64,000 nucleotides of DNA from Euborellia annulipes (Eukaryota > Arthropoda > Insecta > Dermaptera > Anisolabididae), in NCBI GenBank assembly GCA_023213315.1, contig JAKCPI010007974.1, forward strand, positions 1-64,000, written 5' to 3'. Positions 63,850 through 64,000 of the stretch are shown piece after piece. A program made the translations under genes and the position numbers. How positions within the stretch are numbered: the stretch's first letter is position 1; each line of letters starts with the position of its first letter. A model generated the notes under the pieces. It was not told the DNA's origin and searched no databases. It saw only the letters and a program-made list of their open reading frames with translations.

Positions 63850-64000
63850 GTAAAGTGGTCTTCTGAAGATTTCAATGGCAAAATGAGAATATACATTTTA
63901 AAGAGCATCTAAAAAATAATTGATTTTTGAATTAAAAAAAAAAAAAAATCGTTGGAGCAAATTTTGAGAAAATCCAAAAAAACTGAAAAACTACATCAGT
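63850..64000 (+). mobile_element. Hp family copy running off the window
   Basis: AGTAAAGTGGTCTTCTGAAG, GAGAATATACATTTTAAAGAG and CTGAAAAACTACATCAG match the Hp middle. The 5' hairpin is absent and the rest lies beyond the window. Confidence 0.8.

Overview
The window looks like intergenic DNA from an AT-rich invertebrate genome, most likely an arthropod. The pointers are an arthropod-type Ty3/gypsy Gag, a Jockey-like non-LTR reverse transcriptase remnant, a tRNA-derived SINE family and many small DNA transposons. I found no convincing host protein gene, no functional tRNA or rRNA gene and no CRISPR array. Almost every ORF is a chance reading of a repeat. The only long, recognisable reading frame is a gag in a deleted LTR element at 35.7-36.8 kb (minus strand).

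The DNA is layers of nested mobile elements. The main classes are: (1) fold-back elements carrying small hammerhead-ribozyme (HHR) motifs, more than 20 loci from several unrelated families (2.3, 4.8-6.0, 11.1-11.5, 13.2-14.0, 14.6, 15.8-16.3, 18.6, 20.2, 23.3-23.7, 28.2-29.1, 34.6, 35.3-37.2, 39.8-40.2, 46.6, 52.0, 55.2, 55.7, 61.7 and 62.6 kb); (2) an unclassified family of about 0.7 kb with hairpins at both ends and an internal (CA)n (more than 20 copies, here 'Hp family', with a divergent 'Hp-B' subfamily); (3) a tRNA-derived SINE (about 17 copies, 'SINE-t'); (4) hAT-type MITEs with 8-bp target duplications (ten with both ends defined), densest at 41.9-46.1 kb; (5) an AT-rich 0.5 kb family ('R family', five copies); (6) a GC-rich SINE-like family ('SINE-G', three copies); (7) a family whose core resembles the 5S rRNA internal promoter (three copies); (8) other fold-back/TIR elements and LINE debris.

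The most interesting system is the HHR set. Copies from different families share the CUGANGA...GAAA core but have different, self-consistent stem I and stem II helices. Their stem III sequence is a short palindrome (ACGU, AUAU or AUACGUAU), which can only form between two molecules. This is the architecture described for minimal hammerheads of Penelope-like retroelements that act as dimers. Many copies also carry TTGGCTGC, or a close variant, about 20-75 nt downstream. Two HHR elements have long target-site duplications of 15 and 13 bp, so they moved as units even though no reverse transcriptase of their own is visible here.

Insertion order can be read in several stacks. At 35-37 kb an Hp-B copy was hit by an HHR fold-back, which contains a gag-only LTR element flanked by a 226-bp direct duplication. 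At 15.6-17.3 kb a hAT MITE contains a 57-bp-TIR element, which contains an HHR fold-back, a 5S-like SINE and an Hp copy. At 38.5-39.7 kb a hAT element contains a SINE split by a poly(A)-tailed LINE fragment.
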